Assembly: GCA_038133845.1 (NCBI GenBank)
Contig: JAYPUA010000011.1
Location: 1 to 64,000 of the forward strand
DNA length: 64,000 bases
From: JAYPUA01 sp038133845
Lineage (GTDB): Bacteria; SAR324; NAC60-12
Reading direction: 5' to 3'
Both the position numbers and the translations under genes were made by a program. Shown here one piece after another: positions 33,101 to 41,476 of this stretch. Numbering within the stretch: the first letter of the stretch is position 1; the number at the start of each line of letters is the position of its first letter. Under the pieces are notes generated by a model. The model searched no databases and was not told where the DNA came from. It worked only from the letters and a program-made list of their open reading frames with translations.

Positions 33101-33552
33101 TGGAGGAACTCACTGACCTGGTGGAAGAGGCGATCCTCAGCGAGTTCATCCGGATCTCTGATCGAGGGGGCGTGCTGGGAGCAATGGAGACCATGTATCA
33201 GCGCAACAAGATCCAGGAGGAGTCGATGCACTACGAGATGCTCAAACACTCCGGAGAGCTTCCGCTGATCGGCATCAACACCTTCCTCAACCCCAATCCT
33301 CAGATCGAGGATGACGAGATCGAGCTGGCCCGCTCGACAGATGAGGAGAAGGACTGGCAGATCCGGGACCTGGAGCGTTTCCAGCAGTTTCACGCGGAGG
33401 CTGGAGAGGTCGCTCTGCAGCAGCTGCGTGACGCCGCGCTCTCCGGAGGAAACACCTTCGAGGCCCTGATGGAATGTGCCCGCGTCTGCTCGCTGGGGCA
33501 GGTCACTCAGGAACTCTATCAGCTTGGAGGTCAGTACCGAAGAAACATGTAG
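30136..33552 (+). CDS. icmF: fused isobutyryl-CoA mutase IcmF (B12-dependent, with built-in G-protein chaperone)
   Basis: IcmF interconverts isobutyryl-CoA and n-butyryl-CoA with adenosylcobalamin; its own GTPase domain guards cofactor loading. The 1138 residues contain, in order: the B12-binding domain with DGHD (cobalamin ligand H28); the MeaB-like GTPase with P-loop GLTGTGGAGKS (205-215) and ETAGIGQSDSEI; and the mutase barrel with SISGYHIAEAGA. Two specificity positions match IcmF rather than methylmalonyl-CoA mutase: F599 in RMFAGEG, where the latter has Tyr, and Q787 in AQNT, where it has Arg. Transcription direction matches the upstream genes. Likely used in valine or branched-acid metabolism. 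Confidence 0.93.
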   Translation: MNHPATSPRPQLQHAVRFVTATSLFDGHDASINIMRRIMQSMGAEVIHLGHDRGVEEIVEVAIQEDAQGIAVSSYQGGHNEYFRYMVDLLREKGAGHIQVFGGGGGVIISREIRELMDYGVARIYSPEDGRQLGLEGMIADMVTRADFSTLPEEYVPHGSVLTPDRKLEVARGITWIEEHLEDTQLLESALGSLPENPQVPVVGLTGTGGAGKSCLTDELVRRLTQEFPELQIAIVSVDPSKRKTGGALLGDRLRMNAVHHPNVFMRSVATRRSHLATSEALQHIIRLLHAANYGLVLVETAGIGQSDSEITDLVDYSIYVMTPEFGAATQLEKIDMIDFADAIVVNKFDKPGAEDALNAVRKQYRRSRNLFEADPESFPIFGVVASRFNDPGTNWFYKHSIDQLIAKKPLAWSRNYEAEPATSAATELIPAERKDYLRRIAAAVREYKAEVLQHAQHASELHQLHGTLRQLKLLEAEGPEALELSHLPDGMQALGALYLEKQQALPESMMQQLREFDTKRQNYLGEMFRYQVRDKTLEVRNHKESLSGTLIPKVAVPRFESWGEIVRWLGLENFPGEFPYTAGVFPFKRENEDPTRMFAGEGTSERTNRRFHYVAKGQPATRLSTAFDSVTLYGADPHRRPDIYGKIGNAGVSVCSLDDAKRLYSGFDLVTPNTSVSMTINGPAPTVLAFFMNAAIDQQVERHLQASGTLEAARKSIAERWRAKGLPAPEYRMELPEGHNGLGLELLGLSSAELVDAETYGRIRESVLQQVRGTVQADILKEDQAQNTCIFSTNFALRMMGDIQEFFTRNQVRNFYSVSISGYHIAEAGANPISQVAFTLANGFTIIEYYLARGLPIDGFAQNLSYFFSNGMDPEYAVIGRVARRIFAVTLRNLYRANERSQKLKYHIQTSGRSLHAMEIDFNDIRTTLQALYAIYDNCNSLHTNAYDEAITTPTQESVRRALAIQLIINRELGQAYNQNPLQGSFLMEELTDLVEEAILSEFIRISDRGGVLGAMETMYQRNKIQEESMHYEMLKHSGELPLIGINTFLNPNPQIEDDEIELARSTDEEKDWQIRDLERFQQFHAEAGEVALQQLRDAALSGGNTFEALMECARVCSLGQVTQELYQLGGQYRRNM

Positions 33553-33633
33553 ATTTCCTGCCTCTTTGCTTGAACCTTCGGGGAGTCTGGCCTATGTTGA
33601 CAACACGTTTTCCGAAGGAATGTCAACCGCTTC

Positions 33634-34925
33634 ATGAGGCTCTGGATGTGCAAATCGATCTTCTCTTCGCCTAGGGCAGCGCTCTTCACCCTGCTCCTTG
33701 CCCTGGCTCCGCTTTCCACCCAGGCTTCCAGTCACAACTCGATGTGTTCTCCGGAGCGCATTCAGGAGGCCTTGGACGCCGGCTGGGATCCCAAGGTCAT
33801 CCAGACCATCTGTCCGCCTCCCAAGCCAGAGCCCTCTCCATCCGCCTTTCCTTCGGCCTCCGGGACCGGAGCACGCCCCTGCACCGACCGGGATCGGGCC
33901 CGCATGATCCTCTCCGATCTGGGGACCGACGCGATCTCCGATGCCTGCGGAGAGAAATTCAACTTCCGGAAAAGCTGTACCGACTATGACCGCGCCCAGA
34001 TGGTGCTTGTCGGGATCTCCAACGAAACCATTGCCGAAGTCTGTGGAACCGCCCCAGCTCCGGNNNNNNNNNNNNNNNNNNNNNNNNNNNNNNNNNNNNN
34101 NNNNNNNNNNNNNNNNNNNNNNNNNNNNNNNNNNNNNNNNNNNNNNNNNNNNNNNNNNNNNNNCCAGCTCCGGCTCCCCGGGTCCAGCCAGCGGCCCCAC
34201 CCTCCCCGGCTCCGGCTGCAGAGCCTCCAGCCCCACGTGAAGCCGAACCGCTGGAACCGCTGGACCTGGAGCCCGCCTCAGCTCCGGAGCCCGAACCTGA
34301 ACCCGAACTGGTCGAGATGCGTGAGGAGATCCCGGAGATCCCGGAGGAGGCACAGATCGAGGAGATCGAGGAGCTGGAAATGGAGCCGATGACCGTGGTG
34401 GAGATGGAGCATTACCCCATGACCTACTCCGACCTCTGGCGCTTTGGCCTAGGGTACGGGAGTCAGCAGGGGACCTACTCCAACGCCGCGAGCCAGACAC
34501 TCTCCGACCCCGGAGCCCTCTCTCTCTATGGAATGCTGCAGATGGAGAGCGGGTTCACGCTTGGGGGGCGGCTTCGCTCCTTCAAGATGCAGGGCGAGTC
34601 CGGATCTGTCGGCGAAGAGTTTCTTGGCGGCCTGGGTTCGGCCGGATGGCTCTGGCGGCTTGGAGACCTTTCCCTTGGTGCCCAGGGAGTTATGGGCTTT
34701 GGCCGCGCCACGTTGCAAAGCTCGGACTTTGAGTCCACCTCCACCTCGCTGATGGTTTACGGTGCCGAGGCGCTGGCGCTCTACGACCTGGATGCCTTCC
34801 ACCTGGGACTGAGCTTCGGCCAGCATTTTGGAGACGTCAAGGTCGCCTACGCGGGCGCCTCCTCCGGATCTGCCACATACGCTCTGGGCAGCAGCTGGGA
34901 GTTGCTGCTGGGAATGAATTTCTGA
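33634..34925 (+). CDS. secreted protein with Cys-bounded repeats, Pro-Ala linker and barrel-like C-terminus (interrupted by assembly gap)
   Basis: A signal peptide (RAALFTLLLALAPLSTQASS) is followed by three Cys-bounded repeats: CSPERIQEALDAGWDPKVIQTIC, then CTDRDRARMILSDLGTDAISDAC, then CTDYDRAQMVLVGISNETIAEVC. A Pro/Ala/Glu-rich linker, broken by 100 N, precedes a C-terminal segment of alternating glycine and aromatic residues ending LGSSWELLLGMNF, consistent with an outer-membrane barrel. The right half is in a different numerical frame only because of the arbitrary N length: the 10 bases CCAGCTCCGG flank both sides, and merging them gives one open frame of 393 codons. I recognise no named family. 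Confidence 0.65.
34064..34163. other. assembly gap (100 N)
   Basis: The run is exactly 100 bases, the usual placeholder for a gap of unknown size. The identical decamer on each side (34054-34063 and 34164-34173) suggests the two contigs may overlap or that a Pro-Ala repeat was collapsed. Confidence 0.95.
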
Positions 34926-34990
34926 AGGGCAGAAGGGCACGCTCCACTTGTTGGCGGATTTCTGAACACCGCATCATTTGATGGCGCTCC

Positions 34991-35878
34991 TCACCCCTTG
35001 ACGGCCCCTTCGGAGAGTCCGGAGACGAGGTAGCGCTGGGCGAAGAGGAAGACCACGGTGATGGGGAGTCCGGAGAGGATGGCGGCGGCGGCGAAGTCGC
35101 CCCAGAGGTAGCGGAACTCGTTGAGGTAGAGGCGCGAGCCGACAGCCAGCGTCAGGTTCTCCTCAGAGCGCAGGAGGATGGAGGCGAGGGGGTAGTCGTT
35201 GATCACGCCGATGAAGACCAGCACAAACACCACGGACATGATGGGCACGGCGAGGGGCAGGAAGATGTACCGGAAGGTTTGCCAAGGCGTCGCCCCGTCG
35301 ATGGCGGCGGCCTTGTCCAGCGCCGGGTCAACGCTGTCAAAGTAGCCCTTGATGGTCCAGATGTGCATGATCACTCCGGAGAGATAGACCAGGATCAGGG
35401 AGAGGTGGCTGTCGATGCCGATCTGATCCGAGAGGTCGCCCAGCGAGTCAAAGACCGCATAGAGCGCCACCAGCGCCAAGGTGGTCGGGAACATCTGGAT
35501 GATGAACAGCGAATCCAGCAGTCCCCCGCGCGCCCGGAACGGGATGCGGCTGAATGCGTAGGCCGAGATCGTTGAGACCAGCAGCACCCCCACCGCCGAG
35601 ATCAGACCGATCTTCACCGAGTTGAACATCCACCAGAGTACCGGATACGGCGGCTCAATTCGCGTTCCGTCGGCCCGCACGTAGTCCAGCCCCAGCGCCA
35701 GGTACCAGTGCTCGAGCGTGGGCTGCTCCGGAATCAGCGAGCCCACTGTGAAGTTGCCCTCACGGAAGGAGATGGAGATCACCACAAGAAACGGAAAGAG
35801 GATCAGCGCGAGGAAGCCGATCAGGAACCCGTGGGCCAGGAGTTTTTGGAACAGCAGCCGTTTGGGGTACTCAACCAT
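34991..35878 (-). CDS. malG: sugar ABC transporter permease MalG-like
   Basis: The 295-residue protein is the second membrane subunit of a maltose/alpha-glucoside type importer. It has about six hydrophobic helices and the EAA-type loop ALDKAAAIDGATPWQTFRYIFLPLA that contacts the ATPase MalK. The C-terminal FLFAQRYLVSGLSEGAVKG is typical of MalG. The start is the ATG at 35878, which overlaps the malF stop (TGATG); the frame continues far upstream without being coding. It is the last gene of the leftward malE-malF-malG transcript. Confidence 0.9.
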   Translation of the reverse strand: MVEYPKRLLFQKLLAHGFLIGFLALILFPFLVVISISFREGNFTVGSLIPEQPTLEHWYLALGLDYVRADGTRIEPPYPVLWWMFNSVKIGLISAVGVLLVSTISAYAFSRIPFRARGGLLDSLFIIQMFPTTLALVALYAVFDSLGDLSDQIGIDSHLSLILVYLSGVIMHIWTIKGYFDSVDPALDKAAAIDGATPWQTFRYIFLPLAVPIMSVVFVLVFIGVINDYPLASILLRSEENLTLAVGSRLYLNEFRYLWGDFAAAAILSGLPITVVFLFAQRYLVSGLSEGAVKG

Positions 35879-37413
35879 CAGCCCCTCCGGGTGGCGCGGC
35901 GCATGGCCACGAAGTTCGCATAGGCCATCACGGAGACCAGGACAAAGATCAGCAGCGTGATCGCGCCGGCGAGCCCAAACTGGGTTCCGGTGTCCATGAA
36001 GGCGATCCGGTAGGTGAACGACCCGAGGATGTCCGTTTCTCCGGCAGGAATCAGCGTCCCCGGGGTGTCCGGGAGCCCCCGGGTGAGCAGGAGGATGAGG
36101 ACGATGTTGTTGAAGTTGAAGGCAAACGAGGCCAGCAACAGGGGCAGGAAGGGCGGCAGGATCTGCGGCAGCGTGATGCGGAAGAACACCCGGAGCGCCC
36201 CGGCTCCTTCCAGCGCCGCCGCCTTCTTGTGCTCCTCCGGAACCGCCTGCAGGAAGCCCATTGCCAGCAGCAGCATGTACGGATATCCGAGCCAGGTGTT
36301 CACCAGCAGCAGCATGCTCCGAGCCAGCGTTCCGTCCGTGAACCACGAGGGACGCACCTGAAAGAGCGCCTCCAGGATCAGATTGATCTCGCCGAAGTTC
36401 TGGTTGAACAGCCCCCGGAAGACCAGAATCGAGATGAACGCCGGAACGGCGTAGGGCAGGATCAGCAACACCCGATAGGCGCTCTTGAACCGGAGGTGTG
36501 GCCACTGAAGAATCACCGCCAGCACCACCCCCAGCGCAAAGGTCAGGAGGACCGAGGCTGCCGCAAAGAACACCGTCCAGCCAAAGATCTGCAGCATGGG
36601 CTTCCGGATGCCTTCCGACTGAGCGATCCGCTGAAAGTTGCCCAGACCAATGAACGTCCGCCACCCAGGGGTTACCTTCTCTCCGGACCTGGTGCGATAG
36701 AACCCGGTCGAGTGGTCGGGGGTCAGCACATCGCCCGAGACCACGCTCCGCAGGGTCCCATCGGCCTGCAGTTCGTACTCCGGGGTAACCGCGGCGAACT
36801 TGCGCAGCCCGGCGGCCTGCAGCTCGGTGCCTTCCGGAAGCACCACGGTCACGGCCGCCAGCGCGTTCCGCAGCTTCACGGCCTCCCGCATCCCCAACAC
36901 CTCCTCTGGCGCCTGAGCCACCCGCGTAGAGGCCACCCGGACGGCCTGCCCGTCCAGCGCCAGCGACTCGGAGAGCATGCCTCCGGGTCCTTCCGGGAAG
37001 AAGACCCGGTACCGGGAGCCGTCGGCTACCAGCGTGAAGGGACGCTCCGTTGAGGCGTCAACGGTGGTCGTTGAGAGCAGGACCTCCGTGACCCGGTTGA
37101 AGGTCAGCAGGTTGAAGGAGCCGTAGTTGGTGAAGCCGAGGTAGATCGTGTAGAGGATGGGAAAGGCCACGAACAGGAGCAAGGTCGCGATGCCCGGAAA
37201 GATGAAGCGGGCAAAGTAGAAGCGCCGGAAGCCGAAGATGAGGAGGAAGCCAAGCGAGGCGGCGAGCAGGCAGACGCCAAACAGCGCCTGCCCAACCCAG
37301 TAGACCCGCCAGGCTCCGTAGAGCATGGTCAGGAAGATCGCTCCCACCAGCGCCCGGGCCACGAGGGTCCTGACGTCAGGCGAAGCAGACTCTGGAGCAG
37401 AGGCAGCAGACAT
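35878..37413 (-). CDS. malF: sugar ABC transporter permease MalF-like
   Basis: The 511-residue protein has N-terminal helices, a large periplasmic P2-type insertion (about residues 130-265, as in maltose MalF) and the transporter core with EEHKKAAALEGAGALRVFFRITLP as its EAA loop, ending in four more helices. It is the partner of MalG. It starts at the ATG at 37413, 44 bases after the malE stop, and its stop overlaps the malG start. The large P2 loop puts it in the maltose/maltodextrin group rather than the smaller sugar-permease families. Confidence 0.9.
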   Translation of the reverse strand: MSAASAPESASPDVRTLVARALVGAIFLTMLYGAWRVYWVGQALFGVCLLAASLGFLLIFGFRRFYFARFIFPGIATLLLFVAFPILYTIYLGFTNYGSFNLLTFNRVTEVLLSTTTVDASTERPFTLVADGSRYRVFFPEGPGGMLSESLALDGQAVRVASTRVAQAPEEVLGMREAVKLRNALAAVTVVLPEGTELQAAGLRKFAAVTPEYELQADGTLRSVVSGDVLTPDHSTGFYRTRSGEKVTPGWRTFIGLGNFQRIAQSEGIRKPMLQIFGWTVFFAAASVLLTFALGVVLAVILQWPHLRFKSAYRVLLILPYAVPAFISILVFRGLFNQNFGEINLILEALFQVRPSWFTDGTLARSMLLLVNTWLGYPYMLLLAMGFLQAVPEEHKKAAALEGAGALRVFFRITLPQILPPFLPLLLASFAFNFNNIVLILLLTRGLPDTPGTLIPAGETDILGSFTYRIAFMDTGTQFGLAGAITLLIFVLVSVMAYANFVAMRRATRRG

Positions 37414-37457
37414 GAACGCCGAGGATCAGGCAGAGACCGGAGGCCCCTGCCGGGAGG

Positions 37458-38630
<1,173 letters not shown>

Positions 38631-38673
38631 GGCAACTTCTCCTCTGTGAGAGAGATGACGTCCTGAGGACAAT

Positions 38674-38994
38674 TCAGCGGCCGGTCAAGACCTGAACCGC
38701 AGTGATGAAAGAAGCGGGTCGCACAAACACGAACCCGTTGGGACCCAGCGAGACCGTCGACTCCTGGAGTTCGACATGCTGGGCTGGACCCTCCGGAGAG
38801 CCCGGAGCGCTCAGTTCTACCGTGATCGGTGCTGGAGCAAGGTTGAAGAGCCCGATCGCGCCTACTCCAAGCGAGGCGACATGCTCCAGTTTCTCCAGAA
38901 TCCCGGGCAGGTCTCCAACCCCATCTCCGGAGGAGCCCCGGAAGGAGCGAGGATAGATTGGGTCAATGACAGCACCACGCCACCAGGGGGGCAT
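38674..38994 (-). pseudogene. internally deleted GH13 alpha-glucosidase (106-codon in-frame remnant)
   Basis: Residues 1-47 are the start of a GH13 alpha-glucosidase (WWRGAVIDPIYPRSFRGSSG then GDLPGILEKLEHVASLGVGA). The sequence then jumps, near residue 48 (around 38851), to what reads like the far C-terminal beta-domain (GLFNLAPAPITVELSAPG ... VSLGPNGFVFVRP). About 400 residues, including the whole catalytic barrel with the nucleophile and acid/base, are missing, yet the frame is kept and the stop is normal. It sits first in the malEFG transcript, where an alpha-glucosidase gene would be expected. A misassembly in this draft scaffold is possible. Confidence 0.75.
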
Positions 38995-39030
38995 CTCCGG
39001 CTTTCACAAAGGTTCTCAAATCCGCAACGA

Positions 39031-39058
39031 AAGATAGCACGTTTTTCAGTCTTGTCAA
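39031..39058 (-). promoter_or_regulatory. promoter of the GH13 remnant-malEFG transcript
   Basis: On the minus strand TTGACA (complement of 39053-39058) and TATCTT (complement of 39031-39036) are 16 bases apart, about 37 bases before the remnant's start. An operator half-site overlaps the -35 box. Confidence 0.65.
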
Positions 39059-39066
39059 AACGTTTA
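39055..39066. promoter_or_regulatory. LacI-family operator 1 (over the malE promoter -35)
   Basis: TCAAAACGTTTA contains the palindrome AAACGTTT, the usual core of LacI/GalR sites. It overlaps the -35 box of the leftward promoter, so binding would block transcription of the remnant-malEFG operon. Confidence 0.7.
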
Positions 39067-39132
39067 GAATCAATTTTCTGTTGAATATAAATAAAATAAA
39101 AGATACAAAGCTTCCCTGCAGCGCAGATTTTT

Positions 39133-39143
39133 CAAAACGTTTG
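39133..39143. promoter_or_regulatory. LacI-family operator 2 (before the regulator gene)
   Basis: CAAAACGTTTG matches operator 1 in ten of eleven positions, lies 77 bases from it and 20 bases before the regulator's ATG. It probably serves autoregulation, and the pair could allow looping. Confidence 0.65.
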
Positions 39144-39162
39144 CAGGAACAGCAGATAAAGT

Positions 39163-40185
39163 ATGGCCACGCTGAAAGACATCGCCAAGCATCTGGGACT
39201 CTCGACAACGACAGTCAGCCGCGCGCTGAACGACTTCCCGGAGGTCGGTCGAGACACCCGGGAGTTGGTCCAGAGAACCGCACAAGAGCTGGGGTATCAC
39301 CCGAATCAATCTGCCCGCAAGCTCGTCACCGGGAAGTCCGGGATTGTGGCGATGGTCATCAAGGCTCCTCCCAACCGGCAGATTGACCCGAGCTTCTTTG
39401 AGGTGATGGGAGGCCTGAGCACCAAGCTGGCCGAGAAGGACATCGACCTGATCTTGCATGTGACCACAGGCCAAGACCCGATCAAGCCCTACCAGCGGCT
39501 GATTGACAAGCAGACCGTAGATGGGTTCATCCTCAACGCGCCTCTGGAGAACGACCCGCGGATCGACTTCCTTCGAGAACGAAAGTTCCCCTTCGTTGTT
39601 CATGGACGCGCCGGAGGAGAGGCGGACTATCCGTACTACGACATTGACAACTACGGCATCGGGTATTCGGCAACCACCCTGCTGCTGGACCTTGGACATC
39701 AGCAGATTGGCCTGCTGAACGGTCCGCTTCAGGCAGCCTTTGCGGTGGAGCGACTCCGGGGCTACACGGATGCAATGGAGGCGCGCGGCCTCTCTCCCAA
39801 CCCTGAATTTCTTCGGCATCTGGACATCCACCAACCGCAGAGTGCGATCAACATCGCCGGAGAGCTGCTGGAGCGTCCCAAACGCCCCACCGCGCTCCTG
39901 TGCTCCTCCAGCCTGATTGCCTACAGCGCGGTGAAGGTGGCCAAGCTCGAAGGAATCCCGATTCCTCAACAGCTCTCCCTCATCGCCCATGATGATGACC
40001 TGCCGTTCCAGTCCGCCCTGCTGGAGCCTTCGTTGACGGTCACCCGCTCTCCCCTGCGCAGAGCGTGTGGTCCACTTTCGGAGATGATCTTCAAGCTGTT
40101 GGAGGGCGATGACCCTGCCTCGCTGCAACAGACCGAGCCGGTGGAGTTGGTGGTTCGCGACTCGACTGGACCGGCACCTTCCTGA
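39163..40185 (+). CDS. LacI family transcriptional regulator (alpha-glucoside type)
   Basis: The 340-residue protein has the N-terminal LacI helix-turn-helix (ATLKDIAKHLGLSTTTVSRA, hinge helix YHPNQSARKLVTG) and a periplasmic-binding-protein-like effector domain (FHLDIHQPQ..., ALLCSSSLIAYSAVKVAK, LSLIAHDD). In context it is the equivalent of AglR of alpha-glucoside systems. It reads divergently from malEFG and 12 bases ahead of malK, so it controls both units. Two near-identical AAACGTTT sites lie in the 168-base divergent region. The effector is inferred to be the sugar or a product. Confidence 0.92.
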   Translation: MATLKDIAKHLGLSTTTVSRALNDFPEVGRDTRELVQRTAQELGYHPNQSARKLVTGKSGIVAMVIKAPPNRQIDPSFFEVMGGLSTKLAEKDIDLILHVTTGQDPIKPYQRLIDKQTVDGFILNAPLENDPRIDFLRERKFPFVVHGRAGGEADYPYYDIDNYGIGYSATTLLLDLGHQQIGLLNGPLQAAFAVERLRGYTDAMEARGLSPNPEFLRHLDIHQPQSAINIAGELLERPKRPTALLCSSSLIAYSAVKVAKLEGIPIPQQLSLIAHDDDLPFQSALLEPSLTVTRSPLRRACGPLSEMIFKLLEGDDPASLQQTEPVELVVRDSTGPAPS

Positions 40186-40197
40186 GCCCGTCGATCC

Positions 40198-41286
40198 GTG
40201 CCTCCTGCCCTTGAGATCCGCAACCTGCGCAAGGCCTATGGCGACCTGCAGGTGCTACAAGACATCTCTGTTGCCATGGAAGCCGGAGAGTTTCTGGTGC
40301 TGGTGGGGCCTTCCGGATGTGGGAAATCGACGTTGCTGAACTGCATCGCCGGGCTGGAGGAGACCTCTGGTGGAGAGATCCTCATCGCCGGAAAGGAGGT
40401 GACTCAGGTCCCCCCCAGAGACCGGGACATCGCCATGGTGTTTCAGTCCTATGCGCTCTATCCGACAATGAGCGTTGCCGAGAACATCGGCTTCGGGATG
40501 AAGATCCGCAAGCTGCCCGGCGAGGAGCTGCGACAGCGTACGCAGGCCGTGGCCCAGATGCTTCAGTTGGAGCCTTTGCTGGATCGCCTGCCCAGCCAAC
40601 TCTCCGGAGGTCAACGACAGCGCGTCGCCATGGGCCGTGCGCTGGTCCGTGAACCACACCTGTTTCTGTTTGACGAGCCGCTCTCCAACCTGGACGCGAA
40701 GCTCCGGGTCGAGATGCGCGCCGAGATCAAGCGCCTGCACCAGCAGACCGGGACGTCGATCGTCTACGTGACCCACGACCAGATCGAAGCGATGACGCTG
40801 GCCAGCCAGATCGTGCTCCTGCACGAGGGCGTCATTCAGCAAATCGGTCCGCCCCGAGAGATCTACGAGCGTCCGGTCAACACCTTCGTCGCCGACTTCA
40901 TCGGATCTCCTCCCATGAACCTGATCCCGGGACACATCCTCCCGGAAGGCGTCCTCCAGTTTGGAGAGCGCCTCAGCCTCCCGCTGCCGGTCTTCTCGGA
41001 GCCCTTGCAGGCGCTGGCCGGGAAGCCGGTCATTGCAGGCATCCGCCCGGAACACTTCCTCCTGACCGACCCCGACGATCCGCAAGGGGTTCGCCTGAAC
41101 GTGGTCATGGTGGAGAATGCCGGGGCCGATGCCTACATCACCGTGGACTTCGGGACGGCCACCGGGATCGTCCGGAGGTCCGGATACTCTTCGCTGCGCG
41201 CCGAGGATCAACTGAGCCTGAAGGTCGCTGCAGAGCACCTGAGTTTCTTCCATCCAGACACCTCACTCCGGGTCGCGCTCTCCTGA
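40198..41286 (+). CDS. malK: sugar ABC transporter ATP-binding protein MalK/UgpC type
   Basis: The 362-residue ATPase powers the MalFG importer. It has Walker A GPSGCGKST, signature LSGGQRQRV, Walker B LFLFDEPLSNLD, switch histidine in VTHDQIEAMT, and the C-terminal TOBE regulatory domain from about residue 235 (PPMNLIPGHIL, AGIRPEHF). It starts at a GTG 12 bases after the regulator's stop and shares its transcript, on the opposite side from the permeases. Sugar specificity is not told by the ATPase; context suggests maltose, trehalose or another alpha-glucoside. Confidence 0.93.
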   Translation: MPPALEIRNLRKAYGDLQVLQDISVAMEAGEFLVLVGPSGCGKSTLLNCIAGLEETSGGEILIAGKEVTQVPPRDRDIAMVFQSYALYPTMSVAENIGFGMKIRKLPGEELRQRTQAVAQMLQLEPLLDRLPSQLSGGQRQRVAMGRALVREPHLFLFDEPLSNLDAKLRVEMRAEIKRLHQQTGTSIVYVTHDQIEAMTLASQIVLLHEGVIQQIGPPREIYERPVNTFVADFIGSPPMNLIPGHILPEGVLQFGERLSLPLPVFSEPLQALAGKPVIAGIRPEHFLLTDPDDPQGVRLNVVMVENAGADAYITVDFGTATGIVRRSGYSSLRAEDQLSLKVAAEHLSFFHPDTSLRVALS

Positions 41287-41387
41287 CCTGGGAGCTTGTG
41301 GCCCGGAGAGCCCCCTGCCTTCACACGAGCGCTCGCCTCATGAAGAGACAGCGCGCCCTTGCCCACGCTGCAGCGCTGAGCTCCTGC

Positions 41388-41416
41388 TTGACTGAAGGCC
41401 TGGGAAAAACTATCCT
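41388..41416 (+). promoter_or_regulatory. sigma-70 promoter for the DAHP synthase gene
   Basis: TTGACT (41388-41393) and TATCCT (41411-41416) are 17 bases apart, 60 bases before the start codon. No attenuator or Trp-operator-like element was seen. Confidence 0.55.
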
Positions 41417-41476
41417 CTCCGGAGTTGAAATCACCCCAAACCTTGGCCTCGCGAGGTCATTCCCATCATCCGAACC

